Positions 52,466 through 61,903 of a stretch of 64,000 nt of DNA are shown piece by piece. The position numbers and the translations under genes were made by a program. The notes under the pieces were generated by a model. The model worked only from the letters and a program-made list of their open reading frames with translations, ran no database searches and had not been told where the DNA came from. Numbering within the stretch: the stretch's first letter is position 1; every line of letters starts with the position of its first letter. This DNA is from Nitrosomonas sp. Nm51 (GTDB taxonomy: Bacteria > Pseudomonadota > Gammaproteobacteria > Burkholderiales > Nitrosomonadaceae): assembly GCF_900111165.1 (NCBI RefSeq), contig NZ_FOGH01000005.1, positions 1 through 64,000 of the forward strand, read 5' to 3'.

Positions 52466-54661
52466 TTAAAACTCGACAGGATCCACGTCCAGCACCCAGC
52501 GCACTTTTAATTTAGTTGACGCGTTCAATTGCCCGCACCAGTAAGTTAAAAAAGACTGTAATTTTTTACGAGAACGGGACTGGACCAGCAGGTGCGCACG
52601 TTCCATACCCTTCAATCGCATCATATTTGCAGGAACAGGATCGAAGATCTCGATACCGGTGGGTGATTTCGCTATCTTTTTTGCTGTACCTAAAAAATCC
52701 ATTACCTTTGATAAGCTATGCGCCTCGGCACGCAATAATGCCTGATACACAAACGGCGGGAAACCTGCCATTTCTCTTTCTTTTAAAATAGTTTCGGCCA
52801 ACACATCATAATCATGCTGACGCAGCGCCTGATATAACGGATGGTCCGGAAATTCCGTCTGAACCAGGACCCGGCCGGCAACAGCAGCGCGGCCGGCGCG
52901 GCCCGCCACCTGCATGAGTTGCGTAAATAGGCGCTCTCCAGCCCTGAAGTCAGTACTGTACAGAGAACTATCCGGACCAAGGATACCTACCAGCGCCAGA
53001 TTCGGAAAATCATGCCCCTTGGCCAGTAATTGTGTGCCAACCAGAATATCGACTTCTCGATGATGAATCGCACGCAATATCGTTTGCCAGGTATTCTTAC
53101 GGCGGATGCTGTCACGGTCAATACGCAAAATACGCGCCAATGGAAACTGCGTTGTCAATGCTTCTTCGATACGCTGAGTGCCGCGTCCAAAGGGAATCAT
53201 ATCCTGATTTCCACACTGCGGACATGCGCAGGGAAAGTATTCCAGATGACCGCAATGATGGCAGGATAAACGCTTATCCTGCAAATGCACGACCAGGCGG
53301 CTGGAACAGCGCTTGCAGACCGCCGCCCATCCGCACGACGGACATAATAAAACCGGTGCGTAACCGCGCCGGTTGATAAAAATCAGACATTGCAGTTGCT
53401 GTTCGAGACATTTTCTGATTGCATGTATCAACGGCGCTGACAACCCATTTACGGGCTTCTCTGGACGCATGTCAATGCATTCAACTTTGGGCAAAACTGC
53501 GTCCCGTATGGCGCGATTACGCAAACGCAAACCACGGTACCGGCCAGTTGTCACATTATAATAGGTTTCCAGAGAAGGCGTCGCCGACCCTAGTACAACA
53601 GGAATTCGTATTTGCATGGCACGAAATACAGCCAGATCGCGTGCCGAATAACGCAATCCGTCCTGTTGCTTGAATGATCCATCCTGTTCTTCGTCTACAA
53701 TGATCAATCCCAGTCTTGGCAGCGGCGTAAACACCGCAAGCCGTGTTCCGAGAATAATGCCGGCCTCCCCCCGCTGGGCCTCCAGCCAGCCGGACAGCCG
53801 CTCGGTATCATTCAGGCCGCTGTGCAAACTGACAATCCGTACGGCTGTGAAACGTTTGCGGAAAATTGCTTCGAGTTGCGGTGTCAAACTGATTTCCGGA
53901 ATCAACACCAACGCCTGGGCACCCTCAGTCAGCACCTTTGCTATCAGTCTTAAATACACCTCGGTTTTGCCGCTGCCAGTAACACCATGCAGAACCCAGG
54001 TATCAAAACGGTTGAATTGCTTTGTAATCGCCGCAACGGCTGTTGACTGCTCTGACGTCAGTTCAGGAACATTATCTCCCATCGATTCGCTGCGAACTTC
54101 AGGCACTTCAGTCGCAGCTTCCAGCCAGCCTTTTTGGCGCCAGTCTTCCAGAATACTGACCGCGCGCGGCGAAATTTCCCTGGCACTTCGAATTGTTAAT
54201 AACTGTTCATTTCGCAAAACAGTCAGCAGACGGCGCATAACCGTATTTCGCGCAGGAATGGCCGATACATCAACGCGTCTGCCGGCCTCAGTCAGGATAA
54301 ACTGTGTACAGTTGTTCATCCCCGCCTTCATCTTCACCGGTTTATTATTGCGCAGTCTCCCCGGCAACCCGTTCATGACGACCATTCCCAAAGGATGATG
54401 ATAATAATCACTGCAAAAACGAAATAGCGCCAGCAATTCGCTGGATAATGGCGGAATCTCGCGAAAAATAGTAATAACCGGTTTCAGTTTTTCGGGTGGC
54501 ACATTGGAGTTTGAGCAGACTTCCAGAATGACACCGGTCACTTTTTTTGTTCCGAATGGCACACAGGCGCATAAGCCGATATCGTTTTCATCGGCTTCTT
54601 CAGCGATATAGTCGAATAACGTGTCGAGCGGAACATTGAGCGCGACACGCAGTATGGGCAT
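52466..54661 (-). CDS. priA: Primosomal protein N' (PriA helicase)
   Basis: 731 residues, usual length. Restarts stalled replication forks by loading DnaB. The N-terminal 3'-end-binding domain begins LRVALNVPLDTLFDY. Helicase motifs: LHGVTGSGKTEVYLRL (Walker A), LIIVDEEQDGSFKQQ (motif II, DEEQ), VLGSATPSLETYYN (motif III). The zinc-binding strand has eight Cys, CPSCGWAAVCKRCSSR to CHHCGHLEYFPCACPQCG. Motif VI region: QVAGRAGRAAVAGRV. It starts at 54661 after a strong inverted repeat that separates it from the lipoprotein gene. Confidence 0.95.
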   Translation of the reverse strand: MPILRVALNVPLDTLFDYIAEEADENDIGLCACVPFGTKKVTGVILEVCSNSNVPPEKLKPVITIFREIPPLSSELLALFRFCSDYYHHPLGMVVMNGLPGRLRNNKPVKMKAGMNNCTQFILTEAGRRVDVSAIPARNTVMRRLLTVLRNEQLLTIRSAREISPRAVSILEDWRQKGWLEAATEVPEVRSESMGDNVPELTSEQSTAVAAITKQFNRFDTWVLHGVTGSGKTEVYLRLIAKVLTEGAQALVLIPEISLTPQLEAIFRKRFTAVRIVSLHSGLNDTERLSGWLEAQRGEAGIILGTRLAVFTPLPRLGLIIVDEEQDGSFKQQDGLRYSARDLAVFRAMQIRIPVVLGSATPSLETYYNVTTGRYRGLRLRNRAIRDAVLPKVECIDMRPEKPVNGLSAPLIHAIRKCLEQQLQCLIFINRRGYAPVLLCPSCGWAAVCKRCSSRLVVHLQDKRLSCHHCGHLEYFPCACPQCGNQDMIPFGRGTQRIEEALTTQFPLARILRIDRDSIRRKNTWQTILRAIHHREVDILVGTQLLAKGHDFPNLALVGILGPDSSLYSTDFRAGERLFTQLMQVAGRAGRAAVAGRVLVQTEFPDHPLYQALRQHDYDVLAETILKEREMAGFPPFVYQALLRAEAHSLSKVMDFLGTAKKIAKSPTGIEIFDPVPANMMRLKGMERAHLLVQSRSRKKLQSFLTYWCGQLNASTKLKVRWVLDVDPVEF

Positions 54662-54683
54662 GATAGAAAGAAGGCTGGATCAG

Positions 54684-54725
54684 CGCTGCATCACCGGAGA
54701 GCGAACAACTTCCGGTGATGCAGCG
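54684..54725 (-). terminator. 15-bp perfect inverted repeat between the lipoprotein gene and priA
   Basis: CGCTGCATCACCGGA and its exact complement (54711-54725) flank a 12-base loop. On the minus strand it follows the lipoprotein stop by 40 bp and precedes the priA start by 23 bp. No T-run follows directly, so it may be a rho-assisted terminator, an mRNA-stability hairpin, or a translation-control element of priA. Confidence 0.6.
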
Positions 54726-54764
54726 GCATATGTGCGTATATTGCGAATTGACTGCAGTACCGGT

Positions 54765-56177
54765 TCAACCGGAAACACGATAAACCGTTACCGGTTCCTC
54801 ACCTTGCATCTCGAGTTTGGCGGTATTGCCGTCCGCATCAATGACGAAACTATGTGCACCATCGCTTCCGGAGAATCCAATGCAACCATCCGTGTTATAC
54901 GTAAAGCTGGAGATTTTCAGTTGATTGCTGGCTTTATTGTAATCATAATTTGCAAACTCCACACCCGGTTTGGCGCAGCGCTCCTGATTTTCCCGGGCTG
55001 CTTCGCCAATCGGATCGACAGACATGAAGCGGTTATTTGCAAAAAATACCAGCATTTTGGTGTGAATAGCATCAGCGTCAAACGCCCAGGCACCGACTAT
55101 ACCATTGGGATCGTTATCGATTCTTGAAAACCGGGTTTCCTTGATTTCTTTTTCAACCACCTCATTTTCATCGCTGAGCTCAATCGGTTTGGCAATATGG
55201 AACATCTCTCCAAAAACGCTTTTTTGTTCTCTTTCCCGTTGTACCGTTACGATATCGGAATTAATCATATCCAGACCGTCTGTACGGATGCGGCGCGTTG
55301 GGCCCGGATCGGACAACCCGGCTTTTAAATTGGTGTCAATCGTCGTTTCACCAATGACCTTGAAACCCCGCGTATCGAATTCGATTGCCTTGGCAGCACC
55401 ATGTTCAACACCAGCCTGAAAAATGGTGCGCCCCCCACACACACGGTTTTCATCGCATGAATCATCCGGGGTTGCCTGGCCTTGCAAATATTCACCGCTC
55501 CCGTCAGCAGCAACGCGCAATACAGATGCGGTACTATCGCTATAATTAACCCAGATTTGCGCGCTCAGAGCAGTCACACCTGAAACCATAAAGTGCTCAC
55601 TGACTTCCTCAATTGTTTTAGCCGCATGCGCGATGCCCGCAGCTTCCATAACATTTTGCAACGCGGACGAAGCAGCAAATACTTCCGGTTCGCTGTTGAG
55701 TTTGATTGAATTATTTACAGCAGCCGCTGCTTCCTCAGTTATATTGATACCATTTGATGCGTCCCCGTCTTCATCAAGTGACTGAAGTAATACCAGCAGG
55801 TTAATCAGCCGTTTGTCATCGCCATCAGCCAGATCAATCGGTGTAACAATCGGTGCTCCCTGCACCTTTCCCAGAACGAGTTCGCCCAGCTTGAACTCAA
55901 CGGTATCTCCATAATCAAAATCAAATTCACCCGCTGCATTGGTTACCCCTTTTTTACCGGACGATGCGTTATACGCCACACCTGATACGGGACTGTCAAG
56001 CAGTACACCCGTCGCCGCACCTGTCGGCATCACCCGTTTCTCAGCCGTTACTTTGCTACTGCCGCCGCCACTCACGCCTGTATTACTATCACCACAAGCA
56101 GTCAGTCCAGCAGCCAGAGCAACAGAAACCAGGCAAACCCATGGATTTATTCTGAACTTTTGATTGCGTTTCATCAA
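54765..56177 (-). CDS. Lipoprotein of unknown function
   Basis: 470 residues. The signal ends in a lipobox, LVSVALAAGLTACGDSN (Cys28), followed by a Ser/Gly-rich linker. Early in the mature part, VLLDSPVSGVAYNASSGKKG and GVTNAAGEFDFDYGDTVEF form a small carboxypeptidase-regulatory-like beta domain often seen at the start of large surface lipoproteins. The rest is beta-rich with four Cys (DSCDENRVC; ERCAKPG; TDGC). No enzyme family is recognised. GAGAGA precedes the ATG. It ends in front of the inverted repeat before priA. Confidence 0.7.
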   Translation of the reverse strand: MMKRNQKFRINPWVCLVSVALAAGLTACGDSNTGVSGGGSSKVTAEKRVMPTGAATGVLLDSPVSGVAYNASSGKKGVTNAAGEFDFDYGDTVEFKLGELVLGKVQGAPIVTPIDLADGDDKRLINLLVLLQSLDEDGDASNGINITEEAAAAVNNSIKLNSEPEVFAASSALQNVMEAAGIAHAAKTIEEVSEHFMVSGVTALSAQIWVNYSDSTASVLRVAADGSGEYLQGQATPDDSCDENRVCGGRTIFQAGVEHGAAKAIEFDTRGFKVIGETTIDTNLKAGLSDPGPTRRIRTDGLDMINSDIVTVQREREQKSVFGEMFHIAKPIELSDENEVVEKEIKETRFSRIDNDPNGIVGAWAFDADAIHTKMLVFFANNRFMSVDPIGEAARENQERCAKPGVEFANYDYNKASNQLKISSFTYNTDGCIGFSGSDGAHSFVIDADGNTAKLEMQGEEPVTVYRVSG

Positions 56178-56427
56178 AACTCTCTCTTTTGTTTAATAAA
56201 TTGATCAATTAAATGGTTTGTATTACATCATAACCATAATACATGTTGTACGTTCATTAACTGATAGAAGGATAATGAAATTTTTCTACCACACCCGCTA
56301 TTATAGCCAAGCTGTCTCGTTTAGGTTCTTCTTATCTTGATTTTTCGATCTTAAAATTATAGCTTTTCAAGTTTTTACACCATCAGTTTTACGCTGCATA
56401 GAACGATTTAGGATAGGATTATTTAAT

Positions 56428-57534
56428 ATGTCGGACATGACTGAAATTACGCAGCTGGCCAGGTCATCCATCCAGTTGCCCGTTGAGTGGTATTTCAATC
56501 CGAAAATTCTGGAGGCAGAGAAAAAACTTCTGTTTGACAACGGGCCTGGCTATGTCGGTCATGAAGTCATGGTACCGGCGGTTGGCGACTATTATGTGCC
56601 CGAATGGATGCATCATGCTAAAACGCTGATACGCCATCGGGGCGGCATTGATTTGATTTCGAATATCTGCCGTCACCGTCAGGCGCGTATCCTTCAGGGC
56701 AGAGGCAATACCAAGCGTATCGTCTGTCCGCTGCACCGCTGGACCTACGCTCTGGATGGCCGGTTACTCGGCGCGCCGCACTTTGATCACAACCCCTGTC
56801 TGCATCTGGAAAAAACACCGCTACAAACCTGGAATGGTTTGTTATTCTGCGGCAAGCGCGCGATAGAAAAAGACATGGCAGGCCTCAGTGTACCGCATGA
56901 CTTTGATTTTTCGAATTATCTGTTTGATAGCGTACGAATTGATCACTATCACTGCAATTGGAAGACATTTATTGAAGTGTATCTGGAAGATTACCATGTC
57001 GATCCTTTTCACCCGGGGCTAGGTAATTTCGTCAACACCGCTGATCTTGTCTGGGAATTTGGAGACTGGTACAGCGCGCAAACGGTAGGCGTCAACAGCG
57101 GTCACCTGAAACGTTCGGGCACCCCCGTATATGAAAAATGGCAACAGCAGGTTCTGGCGCACTATGAAGACAAGTTACCGCGTCATGGCGCAATATGGAT
57201 GTTGTATTATCCGAATATCATGCTGGAATGGTACCCGCATACGCTCGTTATCAGCACCATTGTACCCATCGGCGTGGAACACTGTGTTAACGTTGTTGAA
57301 TTTTATTACCCAGAGGAAATCGTGCTTTTCGAACGTGAATTTGTCGAGGCCGAACAGGCCGCTTACATGGAAACCGCCGCGGAAGATGAAGAAATATGCA
57401 TGCGCATGAACGACGGCCGCCGTGCATTGTATGAGCAGTCTGCCAACCAAACAGGTCCTTACCAGATGCCCATGGAAGCCGGCATGGTTCATTTCCATCA
57501 GTTTCTGCGACGTGAAGTAGCGCCGTTTTTATAA
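56428..57534 (+). CDS. Rieske non-heme iron oxygenase, alpha subunit
   Basis: 368 residues. The Rieske [2Fe-2S] cluster is bound by NICRHRQARIL and VCPLHRWTY (Cys81, His83, Cys100, His103). The catalytic iron site is VYLEDYHVDPFHPGL with two His; the facial Asp or Glu is likely in the C-terminal third. This is the ring-hydroxylating dioxygenase / choline-monooxygenase-like fold. No ferredoxin, reductase or beta subunit is adjacent, so the electron donor is elsewhere. The substrate is unknown. It is followed by a MITE-like element. Confidence 0.85.
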   Translation: MSDMTEITQLARSSIQLPVEWYFNPKILEAEKKLLFDNGPGYVGHEVMVPAVGDYYVPEWMHHAKTLIRHRGGIDLISNICRHRQARILQGRGNTKRIVCPLHRWTYALDGRLLGAPHFDHNPCLHLEKTPLQTWNGLLFCGKRAIEKDMAGLSVPHDFDFSNYLFDSVRIDHYHCNWKTFIEVYLEDYHVDPFHPGLGNFVNTADLVWEFGDWYSAQTVGVNSGHLKRSGTPVYEKWQQQVLAHYEDKLPRHGAIWMLYYPNIMLEWYPHTLVISTIVPIGVEHCVNVVEFYYPEEIVLFEREFVEAEQAAYMETAAEDEEICMRMNDGRRALYEQSANQTGPYQMPMEAGMVHFHQFLRREVAPFL

Positions 57535-57561
57535 ACGCGCATAAACATACTCCTATCACTC

Positions 57562-57706
57562 AAGGGCATCTCTAAAAATCCAGACTTTGTTACAATACTG
57601 CATTGTTCACAAAAAATATTTCCTTACATATAAATTATATGCTGCGTTAACATTTTTTGCTTTCGCCTTGTCTTGTTTAAAACTCCGGATTTTTAGAGGT
57701 ACCCTT
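57562..57706. repeat. MITE-like element with 20-bp terminal inverted repeats
   Basis: About 145 bp with ends AAGGGCATCTCTAAAAATCC and GGATTTTTAGAGGTACCCTT; the ends pair over 20 positions with two mismatches. The inside is AT-rich and encodes nothing. Size and structure are those of a non-autonomous IS-derived miniature element. It ends five bases before the ATG of the DMT transporter gene, so it supplies that gene's leader, including a possible AGAGGT ribosome site. Confidence 0.7.
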
Positions 57707-57711
57707 AAGCT

Positions 57712-58569
57712 ATGCGCTCTTTCTGGATGCTGGTGGCCGCCTTTTTATTTGCCTGTATGGGTGTTCTGGTCAAACTCGGCGCAGGTCATTTTACCAGTAT
57801 CGAGCTGGTGTTTTATCGCTCCCTGATGGGCGTGGGAATTACTTACTTGTTTATACGCCATCATCGCCTCACACTCAAAACCGGATACTGGAAAACACAT
57901 TGCTGCAGGAGTCTGGCCGGCCTTGGCAGCCTGCTGATGTTTTTTTACTGCGTTACCGAACTGCCACTGGCCACCGCCATTTCACTCAATTATACCTGGC
58001 CGTTGTTCATGGCATTGTTTTCTACGCTCATCCTACGGGAACAATTACACTGGCCAATGGTTCTTGCGGTCGCACTGGGATTTGTCGGTGTCGTATTCCT
58101 GTTGCGTCCCACACTAAACAATGATCACTGGACGGCCGCGTCGCTCGGCCTGGCGTCCGGCTTCTTCGCTGCGATCGCCTATATGAATGTCAGGCAACTT
58201 GGTAATCTGGGCGAGTCGGAATGGCGGATCGTGTTTTACTTCACCCTGATCAGTACATTGATCACCGGCGTATGGCTGGCGCTCACCACATTCAACCCGG
58301 TTACACAACAGAATATGTATCTGCTGATCGGTATCGGTATCACCGCCACACTGGCGCAGCTGGCCATGACACGCGCCTACCGCACCGGCACAACGCTGGT
58401 TGTCAGTTCGCTGGGTTATAGCACTGTCCTGTTTGCAGGCATGTGGGGCATACTGGTCTGGAATGAATTATTGCCGCCCATCGCCTGGCTGGGCATGGTA
58501 CTGGTGATAGCAGGCGGCACCCTAAGTGGTATTTTAGGGCATAAAATAGCACTGAAAACACGAAGCTAA
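57712..58569 (+). CDS. DMT-superfamily (EamA) transporter
   Basis: 285 residues, ten helices in two EamA repeats. The first repeat has FACMGVLVKLGAGHFTSIEL and VFYRSLMGVGITYLF, then ATAISLNYTWPLFMALFSTLI; the second has LATLAQLAMTRAYRTGTTLVV and ILVWNELLPPIAWLGMVLV. Members export amino acids or other small metabolites. Substrate unknown. The ATG lies five bases past the right end of the MITE-like element, which may have replaced its original promoter. Confidence 0.85.
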   Translation: MRSFWMLVAAFLFACMGVLVKLGAGHFTSIELVFYRSLMGVGITYLFIRHHRLTLKTGYWKTHCCRSLAGLGSLLMFFYCVTELPLATAISLNYTWPLFMALFSTLILREQLHWPMVLAVALGFVGVVFLLRPTLNNDHWTAASLGLASGFFAAIAYMNVRQLGNLGESEWRIVFYFTLISTLITGVWLALTTFNPVTQQNMYLLIGIGITATLAQLAMTRAYRTGTTLVVSSLGYSTVLFAGMWGILVWNELLPPIAWLGMVLVIAGGTLSGILGHKIALKTRS

Positions 58570-58753
58570 CAAGTAATCTTTAACCGGCTGAAATTGAAAT
58601 TCATTAGGTTTTCTGCAGCCATCTCTGCGGCAATCCGACGCCAAACATAGGAGTTGCTAATGATTTGCATGTAACGATCAGCAAATAAATCATAATTGCT
58701 AACACCCCTAGCTAAAAAATAGATTTTTGTTTAAACGGCCGCAAACCGCATAA

Positions 58754-60148
58754 TCAATGATTATCTTCGGGTTCAAACCATGACAGTTTCCGATGCAACC
58801 GCACAACTTCGCCAACGATAATCAGTGTCGGCGCGGCGAGCTGTGCATCGGCCGTCAGATCCGGCAATGTTTCCAATGTACCAATTACAATTTTTTGTGT
58901 CTGCATGGTGCCCTGCTGGATGATCACAGCAGAAGTGCCGGGCGGACACCCGTGCGCGATTAATTCTTTACACAATACCGGCAAACCAAGCAAACCCATG
59001 TAAATCACAACCGTCTGATTCGGCCGCGCCAAAGAAGGCCAGTCGAGATCAAGGCTGTTATTTTTCAAATGCCCGGTGACAAAAATACACGATTGCGCAT
59101 AATCCCGGTGTGTTAGCGGAATACCAGCGAATGCCGCAACACCTGATGCAGCCGTGATACCTGGAACGACCTGAAACGGAATTTGATGACCCGCCAGGGT
59201 TTCAATTTCCTCGCCGCCGCGGCCGAAAATAAACGGGTCGCCGCCCTTGAGCCTGAGCACGCGCTTACCTTCCTGCGCCAACCGTACCAGCAGCTGGTTA
59301 ATCGATTCCTGTGTCAATGTATGGCGGTTACGCTCCTTGCCGGCATAAATACGCGCGGCATCGCGCCGCACCAGGTCGAGAATGGCAGGCGATACCAACC
59401 GGTCGTAAACGACCACATCGGCCTGCTGCATCAGGCGCATGGCGCGAAACGTAAGCAAATCGGGATTGCCCGGCCCTGCGCCGACCAGATACACTTCGCC
59501 CCGGGGCGCGTGATCGCGCTCGTTTTCCAGCAATTGCCGCAAACAGGCTTGCGCCGCTTTGTCTTTGCCGGACAATACCATCTCTGCAAACCGCCCTTGC
59601 AACGCCTTTTCCCAGAACAGGCGCCTGTTCTTTTTGTAAGAAAAACGCTGCTTAACCAGCGGGCGGAATTTTGCCGCATACGCAGCCAGGCGCGCATAGG
59701 CGTGCGGTATCAGTGTTTCCAGCCGGGCGCGCAGCAGTCTGGCAAGTACAGGCGCATGCCCTCCGCTGGAAATAGCGATCATCAGCGGCGAACGATCAAC
59801 AATGGCCGGCATAATGAACGTGCATAGTTCTGGGCTATCAACCACGTTGACGGGGATATTTCTTGCACAGGCGGATTCGTACACGTTCCGGTTGATTTCA
59901 GAATCGTTTGTCGCGGCAATTACCAGCATGCAACCGTCAAGATGCCTCGATTCGAATGAATGCGCATCATGCGTGATTTTTTGCTGTTGCAGCAACGATT
60001 CCAGCGCATCAATCAATGCAGGGGCAACGACATGTATAGCCGCACCCGCCTCAAGCAATAATGAAATCTTGCGCAAAGCCACCGCCCCCCCGCCAACAAC
60101 CAGGCAGCGTTGATTTTTAACGTTCAGGAAAACAGGCAAAAAATCCAT
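58754..60148 (-). CDS. cysG: Siroheme synthase CysG (three activities in one chain)
   Basis: 464 residues. N-terminal dehydrogenase/ferrochelatase part: VGGGAVALRKISLLLEAGA binds NAD, and IAISSGGHAPVLARLLRARL closes the domain. From about residue 216 the uroporphyrinogen-III methyltransferase domain: VYLVGAGPGNPDLLTFRAM, VVVYDRLVSPAILDL, RLKGGDPFIFGRGGEEIE and VPGITAASGVAAFAGIPLTH. It makes siroheme for sulfite and nitrite reductases, which are not in this window. It lies 67 bp after the pseudopilin cluster, on the same strand, likely in a separate unit. Confidence 0.95.
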   Translation of the reverse strand: MDFLPVFLNVKNQRCLVVGGGAVALRKISLLLEAGAAIHVVAPALIDALESLLQQQKITHDAHSFESRHLDGCMLVIAATNDSEINRNVYESACARNIPVNVVDSPELCTFIMPAIVDRSPLMIAISSGGHAPVLARLLRARLETLIPHAYARLAAYAAKFRPLVKQRFSYKKNRRLFWEKALQGRFAEMVLSGKDKAAQACLRQLLENERDHAPRGEVYLVGAGPGNPDLLTFRAMRLMQQADVVVYDRLVSPAILDLVRRDAARIYAGKERNRHTLTQESINQLLVRLAQEGKRVLRLKGGDPFIFGRGGEEIETLAGHQIPFQVVPGITAASGVAAFAGIPLTHRDYAQSCIFVTGHLKNNSLDLDWPSLARPNQTVVIYMGLLGLPVLCKELIAHGCPPGTSAVIIQQGTMQTQKIVIGTLETLPDLTADAQLAAPTLIIVGEVVRLHRKLSWFEPEDNH

Positions 60149-60215
60149 TCACTCAAGCCGCTGTTATCCGTTTGCATGTTGCAACGTACAATGTAATGCA
60201 GGTTCATTATTTCGA

Positions 60216-60962
60216 TCAACGCGCAAACGGGTTTTGCCCGGTCTGGCCGGATGCTGGCGGCGCAAAAGGAGATGCAGGTGGGGACGCCGGCGTGGACGCG
60301 CCGCCTGATGCGCCACCCGCTGCGCCCGGCGTACCAAACGGCGATGCAGGCGTGCCGGCCGACCCGCGCTGAGAGCCCTGCCGGGTTGCGTTATTATCAC
60401 CACCGGCATCTTTTGAAAAGACAAATTGCCAGTCCTGATAGGTTTCAGCCTCGGTAAATTTGGCAAGATGCTCCGGAAAATTGTCTTTTTTCAAAGGCCG
60501 CTTATTCGAAAGACTGTAAACCCCGGCGATGCCCTTGCGTGCACTCGCCTGACGCATGCCGGGCGAGTTGCCGGCGGGATTGGCAGTATTCGCATTTCCG
60601 GCGGCATTATTCTGTCTCTGCGCCTGCTGCTGCGGGACTTCTTCTTCAACCACCCCCCATTCATCCTCCATCGTCATGGGGTCGATATACATTTTTCTGA
60701 GATGCCGTATCGTCACAGGGCCGCGTTTATCTTCCAGCAGTTCTTCCAATGACTCCGGATATTGCCGCACACCGGTGATCTGATTGTTGTAATATGACAT
60801 GATCGCTTTTCTGAACTGATCACCAATAAACAACAACTCCCGCTCTTTCTCCCGCTTCATTTGTATCTGCCATACCTGCCCCGTCGCCGCCATGACAACG
60901 CCGGCCACGGTCACGGCAAACAGCGCCCAAAGATACACAAACCCTCTGTCCGAACACTTCAT
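60216..60962 (-). CDS. Atypical type II secretion-like pseudopilin
   Basis: 248 residues. It starts with a short Gly-Phe leader, SDRGFVYLWALFAVTVAGVV, where position 5 is not the usual Glu, followed by the pseudopilin helix (MKREKERELLFIGDQF) and YPESLEELLEDKRGP, DPMTMEDEWGVV as in the GspG-like proteins of this cluster. After about residue 115 there is a low-complexity tail rich in Gln, Asn, Ala, Pro and Gly, which is odd for a pilin. It is the last gene of the secretin cluster. Confidence 0.75.
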   Translation of the reverse strand: MKCSDRGFVYLWALFAVTVAGVVMAATGQVWQIQMKREKERELLFIGDQFRKAIMSYYNNQITGVRQYPESLEELLEDKRGPVTIRHLRKMYIDPMTMEDEWGVVEEEVPQQQAQRQNNAAGNANTANPAGNSPGMRQASARKGIAGVYSLSNKRPLKKDNFPEHLAKFTEAETYQDWQFVFSKDAGGDNNATRQGSQRGSAGTPASPFGTPGAAGGASGGASTPASPPASPFAPPASGQTGQNPFAR

Positions 60963-60965
60963 CGC

Positions 60966-61376
60966 CTACCACTCTTCATAAAACGTACCATCCAGCGCCC
61001 TGCCGGTAAAACCGCTATGGACATCATAGACACCCTCCTCATCTTCATTCGGCGAGGGCATTTCAACCCAGGTTGCATTACTTTCGGTCATGGGGTCGAT
61101 AGGAATACTGCGCAGATAGCGCTGGTCTACCAGTTCTTCCAGATCAAGTGGATATTTGCCAAAATCCGCATAAAACTGGTCGATCGCATCGCGCATGATT
61201 TTAAGATCCTGACGCAACACCGCTTCCTTGGCTTTTTCGATTGAATTAAAATACCGTGGCGCAACGATACTCAGCAATGTTGCGATGATAGCCATGACCA
61301 CCAGTAACTCAATCAGCGTGAATCCCGCGCCACCATAGCCACCGTACACAGTCGCAACCGGTTTTTTACGGCCCAT
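60966..61376 (-). CDS. GspG-like pseudopilin
   Basis: 136 residues from the ATG at 61374-61376; a GTG at 61388 would overlap the preceding stop. Prepilin peptidase site: GGAGFTLIELLVVMAIIAT with Glu5. The C-terminal part follows the major-pseudopilin pattern: RDAIDQFYADFGKYPLDLEEL and RSIPIDPMTES. It probably forms the short periplasmic pseudopilus of the secretion system whose secretin is encoded just upstream. Confidence 0.85.
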   Translation of the reverse strand: MGRKKPVATVYGGYGGAGFTLIELLVVMAIIATLLSIVAPRYFNSIEKAKEAVLRQDLKIMRDAIDQFYADFGKYPLDLEELVDQRYLRSIPIDPMTESNATWVEMPSPNEDEEGVYDVHSGFTGRALDGTFYEEW

Positions 61377-61381
61377 CGATA

Positions 61382-61903
61382 TCACCATTCGGAATATTCA
61401 ATACCGTTCAGGCCGGTTGCTTCCGAGAGTGAATACACATCGAAAACATCATCGCCTTCCCTGGGATTTTCAGCCGAACTTTCATAGCTGCGCAGTCCCC
61501 AGGTTTCAGCCGCCGGCGTCTGCTCTATCCCTGCAACATCCAGATCTTCAAACATCGGGTCGCGCGGCAGGCGCCGCAAAAAATAGATATTCTTCGGCTC
61601 GGCGCTTTTAATATCCGGCACACCTCTCACCAGATCTTCCAATGCAGGCGGATAACCGGATTCATCTTCTTTCTTTTCAATACGGCCGTCATCCACTGCC
61701 TGTTTGTACGCATCGATCGCATTGCGTATCTGGCGCAATGCGATACGCAGCTCGTGCTCTTTCTCACGCTTGACCGACAATTCGCGCAACGGCATGGCGG
61801 CCGTAGCCAGCACTGCCATAATTGCAAGCACGACCATCAGCTCAATCAGTGTAAAGCCGCGTTGTTGATAACGCCTGCTGAAACAAGCCATATGCCCGGT
61901 CAT
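61382..61903 (-). CDS. GspG-like prepilin, second copy
   Basis: 173 residues. Prepilin site RGFTLIELMVVLAIMAV. The helix continues KREKEHELRIALRQIRNAID, then YPPALEDLVRGVPD and RRLPRDPMFEDL, as in the other pseudopilins of this group. The ATG directly follows the TAA of the secretin gene, and the next pseudopilin starts five bases after its stop, so the genes are tightly coupled. Confidence 0.85.
   Translation of the reverse strand: MTGHMACFSRRYQQRGFTLIELMVVLAIMAVLATAAMPLRELSVKREKEHELRIALRQIRNAIDAYKQAVDDGRIEKKEDESGYPPALEDLVRGVPDIKSAEPKNIYFLRRLPRDPMFEDLDVAGIEQTPAAETWGLRSYESSAENPREGDDVFDVYSLSEATGLNGIEYSEW

Noticed and set aside
59183-59827. 214-codon plus-strand frame over cysG
   Set aside because: Opposite-strand shadow of a well-supported CysG.
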